A stretch of DNA of 20,043 nt from Phycisphaeraceae bacterium (GCA_020850375.1 JADZET010000361.1:1-20043); one strand, 5' to 3'. Counted from the stretch's first letter, positions 7,718 through 16,843 are shown. Numbers and translations are program-made. Notes: generated by a model from the sequence alone, not told the origin.

Positions 7718-8817
7718 GCCGGCCCCGCGTGAGCTTCGGCATCATCGTGCTCAACGGCGAGCCCTTCCTGCCGTACTGCATCCGGGCGCTGTATCCGTTC
7801 GCGCACCAGATCCTGGTGGTCGAGGGGGCGTGTCCGGGAGCGGCGGCGGTGGCGACGCCGGATGGGCACTCGACGGACGGCACGCTCGCGACGCTGCGGC
7901 GCATCGAGGCGGAGGAGGACCCCGAGGGCAAGATCACCGTCATCACGGCTGAGGATTACGGCTACGCAGATGGCTTCTGGCCGGGGGAGAAGGACGAGCA
8001 GTCGCGGGCGTATGCGTCGATGGCGACGGGGGATTACCTGTGGCAGGTTGATTCGGATGAGTTCTACCGGGCGGATGACATGGCCCGGGTGCTGGACATG
8101 CTCGAGCGAGACCCGTCGATCACGGCGATGAGCTTTCATCAGATTCAGTTCTGGGGCGGGTTCGACGCGTTTGTCGACGGGTGGTACCTGCGGCGCGGGG
8201 GGCAGGAGTTTCACCGGCTCTTTAAGTGGGGGCCGGGACATCGGTACGTGGCGCATCGGCCGCCGACGGTGGTCGACGATCAGGGGCGTGACGTGCGGCG
8301 GGTGCATTGGCTGAGCGCCCGCGAGACGCGCCGGATGGGGCTGAATCTTTATCACTACTCGCTGGTGCTGCCGTCGCAGGTGCTGGGCAAGAGCGCGTAC
8401 TACGCGGCGGCGGCGTGGTGCCGGCGCAAGGGATTGGTGGATTGGGCGCGGCAGGCGTACCTGGAGCTGGGCTGGCCGCTGCATTGTCACAACGTGTATG
8501 ACCTGCCGGGATGGCTCGAACGGTTCACGGGGAAGCACCCGGAGCAGATCCGGACGCTCATTGACGATCTCGCAACGGGACGGCTGAAAGTTGAGCTGCG
8601 GCGGACGGATGACATCGAGGCGCTGCTCGGCCGGCGGTGGTACCGCGCGGCGGTGGCGGCGCTCAAGGTGATCGAACCCTCCGACCGTATTTATCGCCGA
8701 TGCCGGCGGCGGGTGCTGATCTGGGAGGGCTGGCTAGTCGGGCGCGCCAAGCGGTTCGTGCCCTTCGCGCGGGTGAATGGTCAACCCACGAAATCCCCGG
8801 AGGCCGCACGCCCGTGA
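7714..8817 (+). CDS. glycosyltransferase, GT-A fold (family 2-like)
   Basis: This 367-residue protein begins RVSFGIIVLNGEPFLPYCI, the nucleotide-binding first strand of family 2-type glycosyltransferases. It has QVDSDEFY (D113, D115), the DxD-like metal and nucleotide-sugar site. The middle part (HQIQFWGGFDAFVDGW, then LNLYHYSLVLPSQVLGKSAYY) resembles unclassified GT2 proteins that act on glycans. No membrane segment is obvious apart from a basic C-terminus that may lie on the membrane surface. The GTG 7714 start is in a GTGA overlap with the methyltransferase, and the stop overlaps the next GTG. The sugar donor cannot be predicted from sequence alone. Confidence 0.8.
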   Translation: MSRPRVSFGIIVLNGEPFLPYCIRALYPFAHQILVVEGACPGAAAVATPDGHSTDGTLATLRRIEAEEDPEGKITVITAEDYGYADGFWPGEKDEQSRAYASMATGDYLWQVDSDEFYRADDMARVLDMLERDPSITAMSFHQIQFWGGFDAFVDGWYLRRGGQEFHRLFKWGPGHRYVAHRPPTVVDDQGRDVRRVHWLSARETRRMGLNLYHYSLVLPSQVLGKSAYYAAAAWCRRKGLVDWARQAYLELGWPLHCHNVYDLPGWLERFTGKHPEQIRTLIDDLATGRLKVELRRTDDIEALLGRRWYRAAVAALKVIEPSDRIYRRCRRRVLIWEGWLVGRAKRFVPFARVNGQPTKSPEAARP

Positions 8818-10184
8818 AGATCCTCCAGGTCAACTCGTCCGACATCGGCGGGGGCGCGGAACGCGTGGCGCTGAGCCTGCATCACGCGCTGCTGCGGCAT
8901 GGCGCGCAGGCCAAGCTGGCCGTCGGACGGAGGCGGGGCCTCGAGCCGGGCGTGTTCCAGATCGACCAGGCCACGCATCATGGTCTTGCGACGCAGCTCT
9001 GCCTGAGCCTGGCAGACAGCCTGCACCCGCGCGATCGCTGGCCGGATGTTCCGGGTCGGGTGGCGCAGCTCCTGCGGGCGGTGGCTCAGCCACGTCGGAC
9101 GCTGCGACGCCGGCTTGGGCGCGAGGATTTTGGTTTCCCCGGCTCATGGCATCTGCTCGAGCAGGCGGGGTTCACGCCGCGGCTGGTGCATGCTCACAAT
9201 CTGCATGGGGGGTACTTCGACCTGCGCTGTCTTCCGAGGCTGAGCGAGACGGTTCCGGTGCTCCTCACGCTGCACGACGCGTGGATGCTCAGCGGGCACT
9301 GCGCCCACAGTCTCGGTTGCACACGGTGGCGGACGGGGTGCGGGGGGTGCCCGGACCTGTCGATCTATCCTTCGGTCCGCCGCGACGCGACGGCTGGCAA
9401 CTGGCGGCTCAAGCGCGATCTCTACGCCCGCTGCCGGCTGCGTGTCGCCACGCCGTCACGGTGGCTGATGGAAGAGGTTGAGCGATCGATGCTCGCACCG
9501 GCGGTGATTGAGTCGCGGGTCATTCCCAATGGCGTGGACCTGTCGATCTTCCGGCCGGGCGACAGCGACGCGGCGCGAGCTGCGCTGGGGCTTCCGCGGG
9601 AGGCGGACATCCTGCTGTTCGCCGCCAATGGGGTGCGGAGGAATCCATTCAAGGACTACGCCATGCTCGAGCGGGTGCTCGAACGGCTCGGGAGCGGCAA
9701 GGCTGCCGGTGATCCTGATCGCGAGTTAGTTCTGGTAGCGCTCGGTGAGGAGGCGCCTTCGCGGCGGATCGGGCGGGCGGAGCTGCGGTTCATCCCGCCG
9801 GTGACAAATCCGGGTGAGGTGGCCAGGTATTACCAGGCGGCGGACGTGTATCTGCACGCGGCGAGGGTCGACACGTTCCCGACGGTGATCCTCGAGGCGA
9901 TGGCGTGCGGGCTGCCGGTGGTGGCCACGGCGGTCGGCGGGGTGCCGGAGCAGGTCCGCGATGGGTTGGATGGTTTTCTCGTGCCGGCGGGCGATGACGA
10001 GGCGATGGCGAGTCGGGCCGCGTGGTTGCTCGAGGACGCGACGCGTCGGCAGCTCATCGGTCGGGCGGCGCTCAATCGTGCGGACGCGTGCTTTGACCTG
10101 AACCAGCAGACGCGGGCTTATCTTGACTGGTACCAGGAGATTTTGGCTATTCCGCAATCCGTGAGCACACGGAGGGCGGCTTAG
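8814..10184 (+). CDS. glycosyltransferase family 4 with Cys-rich WcaC-like insert
   Basis: This 456-residue GT-B enzyme starts MKILQVNSSDIGGGAERVAL, the acceptor-side glycine-rich loop. It has TLHDAWMLSGHCAHSLGC followed by GCGGCP at about 155-180. This Cys-containing segment is typical of colanic-acid WcaC/AmsD-like enzymes and may bind a metal or stabilise a loop. The donor-site block DTFPTVILEAMACGLPVVAT has its second catalytic-type Glu at about E361; the first position of the usual E-x7-E is Asp. The GTG 8814 start has GGAGG 10 bases upstream and lies in a 4-base overlap. The protein ends STRRAA. It likely adds one sugar during glycan assembly at the inner face of the membrane. Confidence 0.88.
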   Translation: MKILQVNSSDIGGGAERVALSLHHALLRHGAQAKLAVGRRRGLEPGVFQIDQATHHGLATQLCLSLADSLHPRDRWPDVPGRVAQLLRAVAQPRRTLRRRLGREDFGFPGSWHLLEQAGFTPRLVHAHNLHGGYFDLRCLPRLSETVPVLLTLHDAWMLSGHCAHSLGCTRWRTGCGGCPDLSIYPSVRRDATAGNWRLKRDLYARCRLRVATPSRWLMEEVERSMLAPAVIESRVIPNGVDLSIFRPGDSDAARAALGLPREADILLFAANGVRRNPFKDYAMLERVLERLGSGKAAGDPDRELVLVALGEEAPSRRIGRAELRFIPPVTNPGEVARYYQAADVYLHAARVDTFPTVILEAMACGLPVVATAVGGVPEQVRDGLDGFLVPAGDDEAMASRAAWLLEDATRRQLIGRAALNRADACFDLNQQTRAYLDWYQEILAIPQSVSTRRAA

Positions 10185-10197
10185 CCGTAGAGCAGCG

Positions 10198-12456
10198 ATG
10201 CCTAGCACACTCAATAAGGTGGCGGTCATCAGCGGCGTCTGGCCCCCCCACCGCTCGGGCGAGGCGGAGTATGCCCTGCACCTGAGCCGGCAACTGGCGG
10301 CGGAGGGGATGGACGTTCATGTGCTGACCGGGACGAAAGTTCCGGGTGAGGAACAGGGGCGGATCAGCACGCGTCCGGCCCAGCGGCTGACGGTGCATCC
10401 GATCATGCCCGGGTGGTCGTGGCGGGATTGGCCGCGGGTGCGGCGGTTCCTCAAGGCGGGACGGTTCGACGCGGTGTACGTCGTCTATGTCGGGTGGATC
10501 TATCAGCGCAAGCCGATGATCACCTTCCTGCCGACGCTGGCGAGGCGTGTGCTGCGCGGGGCGCCGGTGGTCAGCATTCTGATGAGCGTCTCGGGGGCGG
10601 ACCCGGCGTCGCAGAGCTTGATGAGCCGTGCGGTGCATCGGCTGGTCCGCGCCTGGAGTGGGCGAAGCGCGAACTATCACCTGGGGACGCTCGCGGGCAG
10701 CGATGGGCTGGCGTGCCTGGGGGATGATCATCGTGAGCGACTGGGCAGGATCGATCCGGAGGCCGCCGGACGATGCCAGGCCATCCCGCCGGGGCCGCCG
10801 ATTCATGTGGCGAAACATTCGAGGAAGATGCGGGGGGCGGGGGATGCGGGCGTCGACGCAGCTCGTCGGCATCTTGGGGCATCGTCGGGCGGCGACTTTC
10901 TGCTGGCGTATTTCGGGTTGATCTACCCGGTCAAGGGGCTGGGCACGTTGATCCAGGCTTTTGCGCGGGTCGCGGCGGTTCGGCCGGGGGCGAGGCTGGC
11001 GATCATCGGCGGGACGATCGCGGACGAAGACGGCAAGAATGATCGGTACCTGCACGAGCTCAAGGTGATGGCGCGAGAGTTGGGCGTGGCCGACCGCATC
11101 GTGTGGACGGGGGCGTTTGACAGTCACACCGACCAGGCGTCGAAGTGGCTGTGGGCGTGCGACGCGGCGGTGCTGCCTTGGGACGTGGGGATGCGGCTGA
11201 ATAATTCGTCGCTGGCGGTGGTGGCGGCGCACGAGCTGCCGCTGGTCGCCACGCGGCCGACGGCGTCCGAGAAATCGCTGGTGTACGAGGGCAACGTGCT
11301 GTTCTGCCCGCCGAAGGATCCCGAGGCGCTGGCGGATGCGATGCTGCGCGTCGTCGACGATGAAACTCTTCGGGCCAGACTCTCAAGCGGGATCGCGGAA
11401 CTGTCGAAGAATCATCTCACATGGCCCGTCGTGGTGGAGCGGCTGCTCCAACTGACACACGACGCCAAGGATCGCAAGGGGCGGAGGGGAGAAAGCTCCG
11501 ACCCGACCGGCGAAAGCCGGCGGCCTCGGTTTAGACACCTCGCGGATCGCGTCCTGTTCCACAGTCTGGCCTGGTGCCTCCGCCGCCGGCTCCCACGGAG
11601 CCTGCGTTGGCGGCTGCACGCGCGGGTGCGGGCACTGATGGGCAGGATCGGCCCGTTGACGGGCGACATGGTGGTCCGGACGGTTCATGGGTTCCGGTTC
11701 CACGCCCAACGCGATGAGCGGTTGGGCAGGCACGTCTACGCCACCGGTGACTATGAGCCGGCGACGGCACGGCGCATCGCGGCGTCGCTGCGGCCGGGCG
11801 ACGTGATGGTGGACGTCGGGGCCAACGCGGGGTTCTTCAGCCTGCTCGCGGCCAGGTGCGTCGGGGGCAAGGGGCGGGTCCATGCCTTCGAGCCCAGCCC
11901 GACGACGCGGCAATGGCTGGGGCAGAACATCGCGATCAACCGTGCCGCAAACGTGATCATCCCTCACGCCCAGGCCCTGTCCGACAAGGCGGGTACGCTT
12001 GAGCTTCACCAGGGACCGGTCGATCACTCGGGGGTGACATCGCTACGGCCGATCCAGGGCGCCAGCGCGGTGCACCAAGTGCCGGTGGCGCGTCTGGATG
12101 ACTTGCTCGCCCCGAGCAGGCCCGTGCGGCTGATCAAGATCGACGTCGAGGGGGCGGAGCTGCTGGCGCTGCGGGGGATGACCCGCACGCTGACCGCTCA
12201 CCACCCGGACCTGATCATCGAGGTGACGGACGAGTTCCTGCGGTTCATGGGCGGGTCGGCGGTGGAGCTCCGCGAGATGCTAGCGGGGATGGGGTACGCG
12301 GGCTACGTCCTCGATCACGAGGGGTTGCGGCCCTGGCCGGCGGGGTTGGGCGAGGTGCCGGCGGAGTTCCCGCCGCAGTTCAACGCGTTTTTCACCGTCG
12401 AGGCCGCGGAAGGCCGACTTTCTATCGAAGCGGAGCGGGCCCGACGGGCCGCGTGA
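10198..12456 (+). CDS. fusion of GT4 glycosyltransferase and FkbM methyltransferase
   Basis: This 752-residue protein has two enzymes in one frame. Residues 1 to about 410 are a GT-B glycosyltransferase: VWPPHRSGEAEYALHLSRQL at the start, YFGLIYPVKGLGTLIQAFA near 240, and a degenerate donor block LNNSSLAVVAAHELPLVAT without the usual E-x7-E. A basic linker (about 420-490) follows. Residues from about 490 are an FkbM methyltransferase: MVDVGANAGFFSLLAA (D539), HAFEPSPTTRQWL, and IKIDVEGAELLALRGM (K647-E654). Glycosyl transfer and O-methylation are thus physically linked, suggesting that the added sugar is methylated at once. The frame is continuous with no visible junction defect. It starts 13 bases after the previous stop, with only a weak Shine-Dalgarno. 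Confidence 0.88.
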   Translation: MPSTLNKVAVISGVWPPHRSGEAEYALHLSRQLAAEGMDVHVLTGTKVPGEEQGRISTRPAQRLTVHPIMPGWSWRDWPRVRRFLKAGRFDAVYVVYVGWIYQRKPMITFLPTLARRVLRGAPVVSILMSVSGADPASQSLMSRAVHRLVRAWSGRSANYHLGTLAGSDGLACLGDDHRERLGRIDPEAAGRCQAIPPGPPIHVAKHSRKMRGAGDAGVDAARRHLGASSGGDFLLAYFGLIYPVKGLGTLIQAFARVAAVRPGARLAIIGGTIADEDGKNDRYLHELKVMARELGVADRIVWTGAFDSHTDQASKWLWACDAAVLPWDVGMRLNNSSLAVVAAHELPLVATRPTASEKSLVYEGNVLFCPPKDPEALADAMLRVVDDETLRARLSSGIAELSKNHLTWPVVVERLLQLTHDAKDRKGRRGESSDPTGESRRPRFRHLADRVLFHSLAWCLRRRLPRSLRWRLHARVRALMGRIGPLTGDMVVRTVHGFRFHAQRDERLGRHVYATGDYEPATARRIAASLRPGDVMVDVGANAGFFSLLAARCVGGKGRVHAFEPSPTTRQWLGQNIAINRAANVIIPHAQALSDKAGTLELHQGPVDHSGVTSLRPIQGASAVHQVPVARLDDLLAPSRPVRLIKIDVEGAELLALRGMTRTLTAHHPDLIIEVTDEFLRFMGGSAVELREMLAGMGYAGYVLDHEGLRPWPAGLGEVPAEFPPQFNAFFTVEAAEGRLSIEAERARRAA

Positions 12457-13655
12457 GACGATCGGACATCCGTATGGATCAAGCCATGAACGTGCTCTAC
12501 CTGACCAACAACCCGCACCTCGGCAGCACCGCCCGGACGCTGCAGGACTGGCTCTGCCTGGGGCGCGAGCGAGGGCTGCGGCCCCTGGTCGTCGTGCGTC
12601 AGGCAGGGGCGCTGAGCGCGTGGTTGTGCGAGGAAGGGTTCGAGCACCTGATCGACCCGATGCCGTGGCCGGATCGCAGGCATCCGATCCGGAGCCTGCG
12701 AAGCCTCAGCCGTGTAGCACGCTGGGCGTGGCGACGGGACGTGCAGATCATTCACTGCAACGAGCACAACCTGCACCCCGTGGGTGTGGCGCTGCGGCGG
12801 ATCCTCCGCAAGCCGCTGGTCACGCACACGCGCTACCTGCTCGATCCGTCCTTTAGTCAATGGGCCTTCGCGGGGGCGGAGCGTGAGCCCGATGCGCTGC
12901 TGTGGACATCCGACCGGCAGCGTCGCGACAGCCAACCCGCTGTCGACGGCGTAGTCGAGAAGAACATCCAGCACCTGGTGCCCCTGGGGCTGAGCCTGCC
13001 TCGCTTCGAGCGAGCGGCGGCGACGGGGCCGGCGATGCGGCGGGGGTGGGAGCTACCGGCGGGGAGCGTTGTGGTCGGGACGGCCAGCGCGCTGCGGCCT
13101 CGTAAACGCATCCATGAGTTCATCGAGATGATCGGGCGGCTCGTTGCCGAGCACCCCAGCGTCGTCGGCGTGATCGCTGGGGCGGCGGTGGCGGGCGATG
13201 AGGGCTATGTCGAAGAGCTTCACCGGCAGGCCGCGGAGGCGGGGATCGAGAAGCATCTTCTCTGGCTGGGGCACCTCGACGACATCCGGCCGTTCATGGG
13301 GGCGATCGACATCTTCGTCAGCACCAGCGAGTACGAGACCTTCGGGATGAGCGTGCTCGAGGCGATGGCCGCGGGCAAGGCGGTCGCGGCGTACGAGGGC
13401 GGGTCGGTGGGTGAAGTGCTGGACGCTGCGGGGCTGATCTACCCGACAGGCGATCTCGAGGGCCTGACCGCCGGCGTGGCACGGCTCGTAACGGACGAGC
13501 ACCAGCGTCATCGCCTCGGCGGGCTGGCGCGGCATCGCGCGGCAACGACGTTTAATCCCACCCATTCGCTCGAGAAGCTCATCGGGCTGTATCGCCAACT
13601 CAACCCGGCCATCGCGGCCGACCTCACGCCCGGGCCGGGCAGGAGGGCGGCGTGA
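12453..13655 (+). CDS. glycosyltransferase family 4
   Basis: This 400-residue GT-B glycosyltransferase (numbered from GTG 12453) starts, after a short leader, at MNVLYLTNNPHLGSTARTL. Its donor-binding half includes GTASALRPRKRIHEFIEMI and VSTSEYETFGMSVLEAMAAG, with the classic E-x7-E at E295 and E303. GTG 12453 makes a GTGA overlap in keeping with its neighbours; ATG 12474 and ATG 12486 are alternatives and the last fits the family N-terminus best. The 4-base overlap and the terminal GRRAA repeat the pattern of the cluster. Donor and linkage are unknown. Confidence 0.87.
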   Translation: MRRSDIRMDQAMNVLYLTNNPHLGSTARTLQDWLCLGRERGLRPLVVVRQAGALSAWLCEEGFEHLIDPMPWPDRRHPIRSLRSLSRVARWAWRRDVQIIHCNEHNLHPVGVALRRILRKPLVTHTRYLLDPSFSQWAFAGAEREPDALLWTSDRQRRDSQPAVDGVVEKNIQHLVPLGLSLPRFERAAATGPAMRRGWELPAGSVVVGTASALRPRKRIHEFIEMIGRLVAEHPSVVGVIAGAAVAGDEGYVEELHRQAAEAGIEKHLLWLGHLDDIRPFMGAIDIFVSTSEYETFGMSVLEAMAAGKAVAAYEGGSVGEVLDAAGLIYPTGDLEGLTAGVARLVTDEHQRHRLGGLARHRAATTFNPTHSLEKLIGLYRQLNPAIAADLTPGPGRRAA

Positions 13656-14857
13656 GCGTGATGAGCTTCCTGCGTCCACCGCCGCCGCGACGTGTGGCGA
13701 TCATCAGCCGGGCCCCCTTCCTGGGGGGGGCTGAGGTGGCGGCGCAGCGTTTGGCGACGGGATTGAGTGAGACCGGCTGCCATGTCGTGTGTGTGCTCGG
13801 GCAGGAGGGCGACGCGGCGGAGCTGATGCGGCAGTCGGGGCTGGACGTCCGCATCGCGGCGATGCCCACGACGGATCGCTGGCACTGGCTGCGCTACAGC
13901 CGGGCGAGGTACGCCCTGCGATCGATCTTCAAGAAAGACGGCATCACGGTCGCGCACGCGAACGATCTGCCCTCGCACCAGATCGCGTCCGACGCGGTCC
14001 GGGGGCTGCCAATCGCTCGCGTCTGTCACCATCGCTTCCTGTACGACGCGGCCACCACGCGTTGGCTGCTGAAGTTCGGGGCTGAGCGACATCTATTCGT
14101 CTCGCGGGGGCTGCAGGAGCTGCTCTATCAGCCGGCCGACGGCCAGGGGATGACGCTCGAGGACGTGATGCCGGCGGAGCGGTGCGGAGTGGTCTATGAC
14201 GGGCTGCCGCTGCCCGTCGCGCCAACGCCCGGACAGAAACGCGAGGCTCGCCGGCAGCGGGCGATCGATCCGGATCACGTCGTGGCGGTCTTCACGGGGC
14301 AGGTCATCGAACGCAAGGGCGTGGCGGAGCTGCTGCGGGCGTGGGCGCTGCTGGAGCGACGCGTCGTCACGGGGCGGGCGGCCGCGGAATTGATCATCGT
14401 CGGCGACGACCTGGCGGGGCATGGCGAGTACCTGCGTCGGATGAAGAGCCTGGCCCGTGAGCTGGGCATCGACGTGCGCTTCGCGGGCTTCCAGAAGGAC
14501 GTGGCCGAGTGGCTGACGGCGGCGGATTTCGCCGTGGCGCCGTCGCACTTCGACCCGCTGGGCAATGCGGTGCTCGAGGCGATGGCCGTGGGGCTGCCGG
14601 TGATCGGGGCGGAGGTCGGCGGGATCCCGGAGATGATTGACCGGGATGAGACCGGGCTGCTGGTGCCGCCGCGAGACCCGCACGCGCTGGCGCACGCGTT
14701 GCGGACGTTGATTCTTAATCCTGAGCTTCGCCAGCGGCTCGGCCGGACGGCCCGGCGGCGCTGCGAGGAGCGGTTCAGCCTCCGCCAGCACGCGCGGGCG
14801 GTGCTTGACGAGTACCAGGTCGCGGAACGCGGCCTCCACCACCGGAAATCGGCATGA
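13652..14857 (+). CDS. glycosyltransferase family 4
   Basis: This 401-residue GT-B glycosyltransferase has RRVAIISRAPFLGGAEVAAQRLA at the N-terminal acceptor side, VAVFTGQVIERKGVAELLRAW at the start of the donor domain, and PSHFDPLGNAVLEAMAVGLP, where D301 replaces the first Glu of E-x7-E and E309 is the second. GIPEMIDRDETGLLVPP is the typical C-terminal nucleotide-sugar segment. AGGAGG at 13641-13646 lies 5 bases before GTG 13652, inside the previous gene, so GTG 13652 (GTGA overlap) or GTG 13658 is the likely start; ATG 13661 is too far. It is one of five GT4 units in the locus. Confidence 0.88.
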   Translation: MSVMSFLRPPPPRRVAIISRAPFLGGAEVAAQRLATGLSETGCHVVCVLGQEGDAAELMRQSGLDVRIAAMPTTDRWHWLRYSRARYALRSIFKKDGITVAHANDLPSHQIASDAVRGLPIARVCHHRFLYDAATTRWLLKFGAERHLFVSRGLQELLYQPADGQGMTLEDVMPAERCGVVYDGLPLPVAPTPGQKREARRQRAIDPDHVVAVFTGQVIERKGVAELLRAWALLERRVVTGRAAAELIIVGDDLAGHGEYLRRMKSLARELGIDVRFAGFQKDVAEWLTAADFAVAPSHFDPLGNAVLEAMAVGLPVIGAEVGGIPEMIDRDETGLLVPPRDPHALAHALRTLILNPELRQRLGRTARRRCEERFSLRQHARAVLDEYQVAERGLHHRKSA

Positions 14858-16086
14858 CAGACGCCCTGGTCATCACGGAGAATTTCCCCCCGCGCGTCGG
14901 TGGCAGCGGGCGATGGCTCTACGAGCTTTACCGTCGTATGCCGGACTACTCGTCCTATGTGCTAGCGGGGAAGATTCCGGGGGAGGCGGGAGAAGCGGGG
15001 CCGACGGAATTGCCGGTCGAACGGCTGGACTTGACGTTCCCCTCGTGGGGCGTGCTCGATCCGCGATCGGGCGGGCTTTACTGGCGTGCGTTGCGGATGG
15101 TCATCAGACGCTGGAAACAGCTTGGTCGGCCGGCGATCCATGCGGGGCGGTGCCTGCCCGAGGGGCTGCTGGCGTGGACGATCCATAGCCTGTATCGGTC
15201 GCCTTACGTCTGTTACGTGCATGGCGAAGAGCTCAACACGATGGCGTCGAGCCGGGAGCTTTCGTTCCTGGCCCGGCGGGTGTTTGGATCGGCCCAATGC
15301 GTCATTGCCAACAGCCGGCACACGGCGGGGCTGCTGCTGCGGGATTGGCGAGTTAAGGACGATCGCGTGCGCGTGCTGCATCCGGGCGTGGATGTCGAGC
15401 GGTTCCGGCCGGCGGCGTCGGACGTGGCGTGGCGCAAGAGCGTCGGATGGGGGGATCGGCCGGTGCTGTTGACCGTCGGACGGCTCCAGGCCCGCAAGGG
15501 GCATGACCGGATGATCGAGGCGCTGGCGGAATTGTCCCGCCGAGGCGATGCGTCAACATGCTACGCCATCGCGGGCGACGGCCCGGAACGCTCGCGGCTT
15601 GAGTCTCTTGCCGGGCAACATGGCATGCGAGACCGCGTGCTGTTCATGGGACGGCTCAGCGAGGAGGAACTGCTGCGCTGCTACCAGCAGTGCGAGGTGT
15701 TTGCGCTGCCCAATCGCACCGTGGCGGGCGACTTCGAGGGATTTGGGATGGTGCTGCTCGAGGCCCAGGCGTGTGGCAGGCCGGTGATCGCCGGCATGAC
15801 GGGCGGCACGGAGGAAGCCATACAGCCCGATGAGACCGGGCTGCTCGTCGATGCTGACAGCGCCGTCGTGCTCGCGGATGCCGTGCAGGGATTGATGCGC
15901 CATCCGGAGCGTCACCTCAAGATGGGCTACCGAGGTCGGGCGTGGGTGCGGGAGTGTTTTGATTGGTCCGTGCTGAGCGGGCAGGCGCGGGCGATCTTTG
16001 CCGAGTTGTCGCCGAAGAACGTGCGGGGCGTCAGCCCTTGCCGCGCGTCTGGATCACGCCCGCTCGCAGCTGATGCCGTCGGTTGA
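14854..16086 (+). CDS. glycosyltransferase family 4, last gene of the polysaccharide cluster
   Basis: This 410-residue GT-B glycosyltransferase begins MTDALVITENFPPRVGGSGRW, the PPxxGG motif of GT4 enzymes. It has VCYVHGEELNTMASSRE in the N-domain, VLLTVGRLQARKGHDRMIEAL at the domain junction, and GDFEGFGMVLLEAQACGRPV with E-x7-E at E295/E303, followed by TGGTEEAIQPDETGLLV. The ATG overlaps the upstream stop (ATGA 14854-14857). The last 20 or so residues run into the convergent fetB gene by 56 bases and are poor in family sequence, so the C-terminus may be a recent extension. No terminator is seen after the stop. Confidence 0.88.
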   Translation: MTDALVITENFPPRVGGSGRWLYELYRRMPDYSSYVLAGKIPGEAGEAGPTELPVERLDLTFPSWGVLDPRSGGLYWRALRMVIRRWKQLGRPAIHAGRCLPEGLLAWTIHSLYRSPYVCYVHGEELNTMASSRELSFLARRVFGSAQCVIANSRHTAGLLLRDWRVKDDRVRVLHPGVDVERFRPAASDVAWRKSVGWGDRPVLLTVGRLQARKGHDRMIEALAELSRRGDASTCYAIAGDGPERSRLESLAGQHGMRDRVLFMGRLSEEELLRCYQQCEVFALPNRTVAGDFEGFGMVLLEAQACGRPVIAGMTGGTEEAIQPDETGLLVDADSAVVLADAVQGLMRHPERHLKMGYRGRAWVRECFDWSVLSGQARAIFAELSPKNVRGVSPCRASGSRPLAADAVG

Positions 16087-16840
16087 AGACCCGCCAGAAG
16101 ACCAACAGCGAGATCAGCATGCAGCCGGCGGCACTGGCGGCGCCGATCATGAACATCACCACGATCTGATACTTGACAGCCTGCAAGGGGTCGGCGCCGG
16201 CGAGGATCTGGCCGGTCATCATCCCCGGCAGAGAGACCAGGCCGACGACCATCATCGAGTTGATGATGGGGATCATGCCCTTACGCACGGCCTCGGCGAC
16301 GGGCTCGCGGGCGGCTTCCCAGCGCGTGGCGCCCAGGGCGAGCTCCATCTCCAATCGCTCGCGTCGCTGGCTGAAGACCTCGAGCAGATTATCCATGCAC
16401 AGGGCGACGCCCGTGAGCGAATTGCCCAGGATCATGCCCAGGAGCGGGATCATGTAGCGCGGGGCGTACCAGGGATGCGAGCCGATGATCACGCCGGTGA
16501 CCAGCCATGTGGTGATCAGGCCGCAGAGGACCAAGGTCAGGAGGCTCAGCCACGTCGCGCCACGCAGGCGACGCGTCGAGCGGTCGATCGTGGCCCGACT
16601 CGCGGCGGCGAACATCACCGCGACGACGGCCGCGATGGCCCAGGGCTGCTCGAACTGGAAGACGTACTTGAGGACGTAGCCGATCAGGAGCAGTTGCACG
16701 ACCGTCCGTGCGGAGGCGATGGCGAGTCGCTTTTCCAGGCCCAGTCGCAGGGAGACGCTCACGGCCCCGGCGATCAGGACCAGGCCGGCGGCGAGGGTCA
16801 GGTCGAGGTAGGTCAGCGGGATGGTCGTGGGGTCGGACAT
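16031..16840 (-). CDS. fetB: FetB-type (UPF0014) ABC exporter permease
   Basis: This 269-residue integral membrane protein matches the UPF0014/FetB family, the permease of an ABC exporter linked in E. coli to iron homeostasis and oxidative stress resistance. About seven hydrophobic segments are visible, including DLTLAAGLVLIAGAVSVSL, WAIAAVVAVMFAAAS and YQIVVMFMIGAASAAGCML. Conserved blocks are SARTVVQLLLIGYVL, LLGMILGNSLTGVALCMDNL and MELALGATRWEAAREPVAEA (the cytoplasmic coupling region), then IPIINSMMVVGLVSLPGMMTGQILAG, of which the last part is a family hallmark. It lies 3 bases after fetA and its 3' end overlaps the opposite-strand glycosyltransferase by 56 bases. Confidence 0.92.
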   Translation of the reverse strand: MSDPTTIPLTYLDLTLAAGLVLIAGAVSVSLRLGLEKRLAIASARTVVQLLLIGYVLKYVFQFEQPWAIAAVVAVMFAAASRATIDRSTRRLRGATWLSLLTLVLCGLITTWLVTGVIIGSHPWYAPRYMIPLLGMILGNSLTGVALCMDNLLEVFSQRRERLEMELALGATRWEAAREPVAEAVRKGMIPIINSMMVVGLVSLPGMMTGQILAGADPLQAVKYQIVVMFMIGAASAAGCMLISLLVFWRVFNRRHQLRAGVIQTRGKG

Positions 16841-16843
16841 GGG

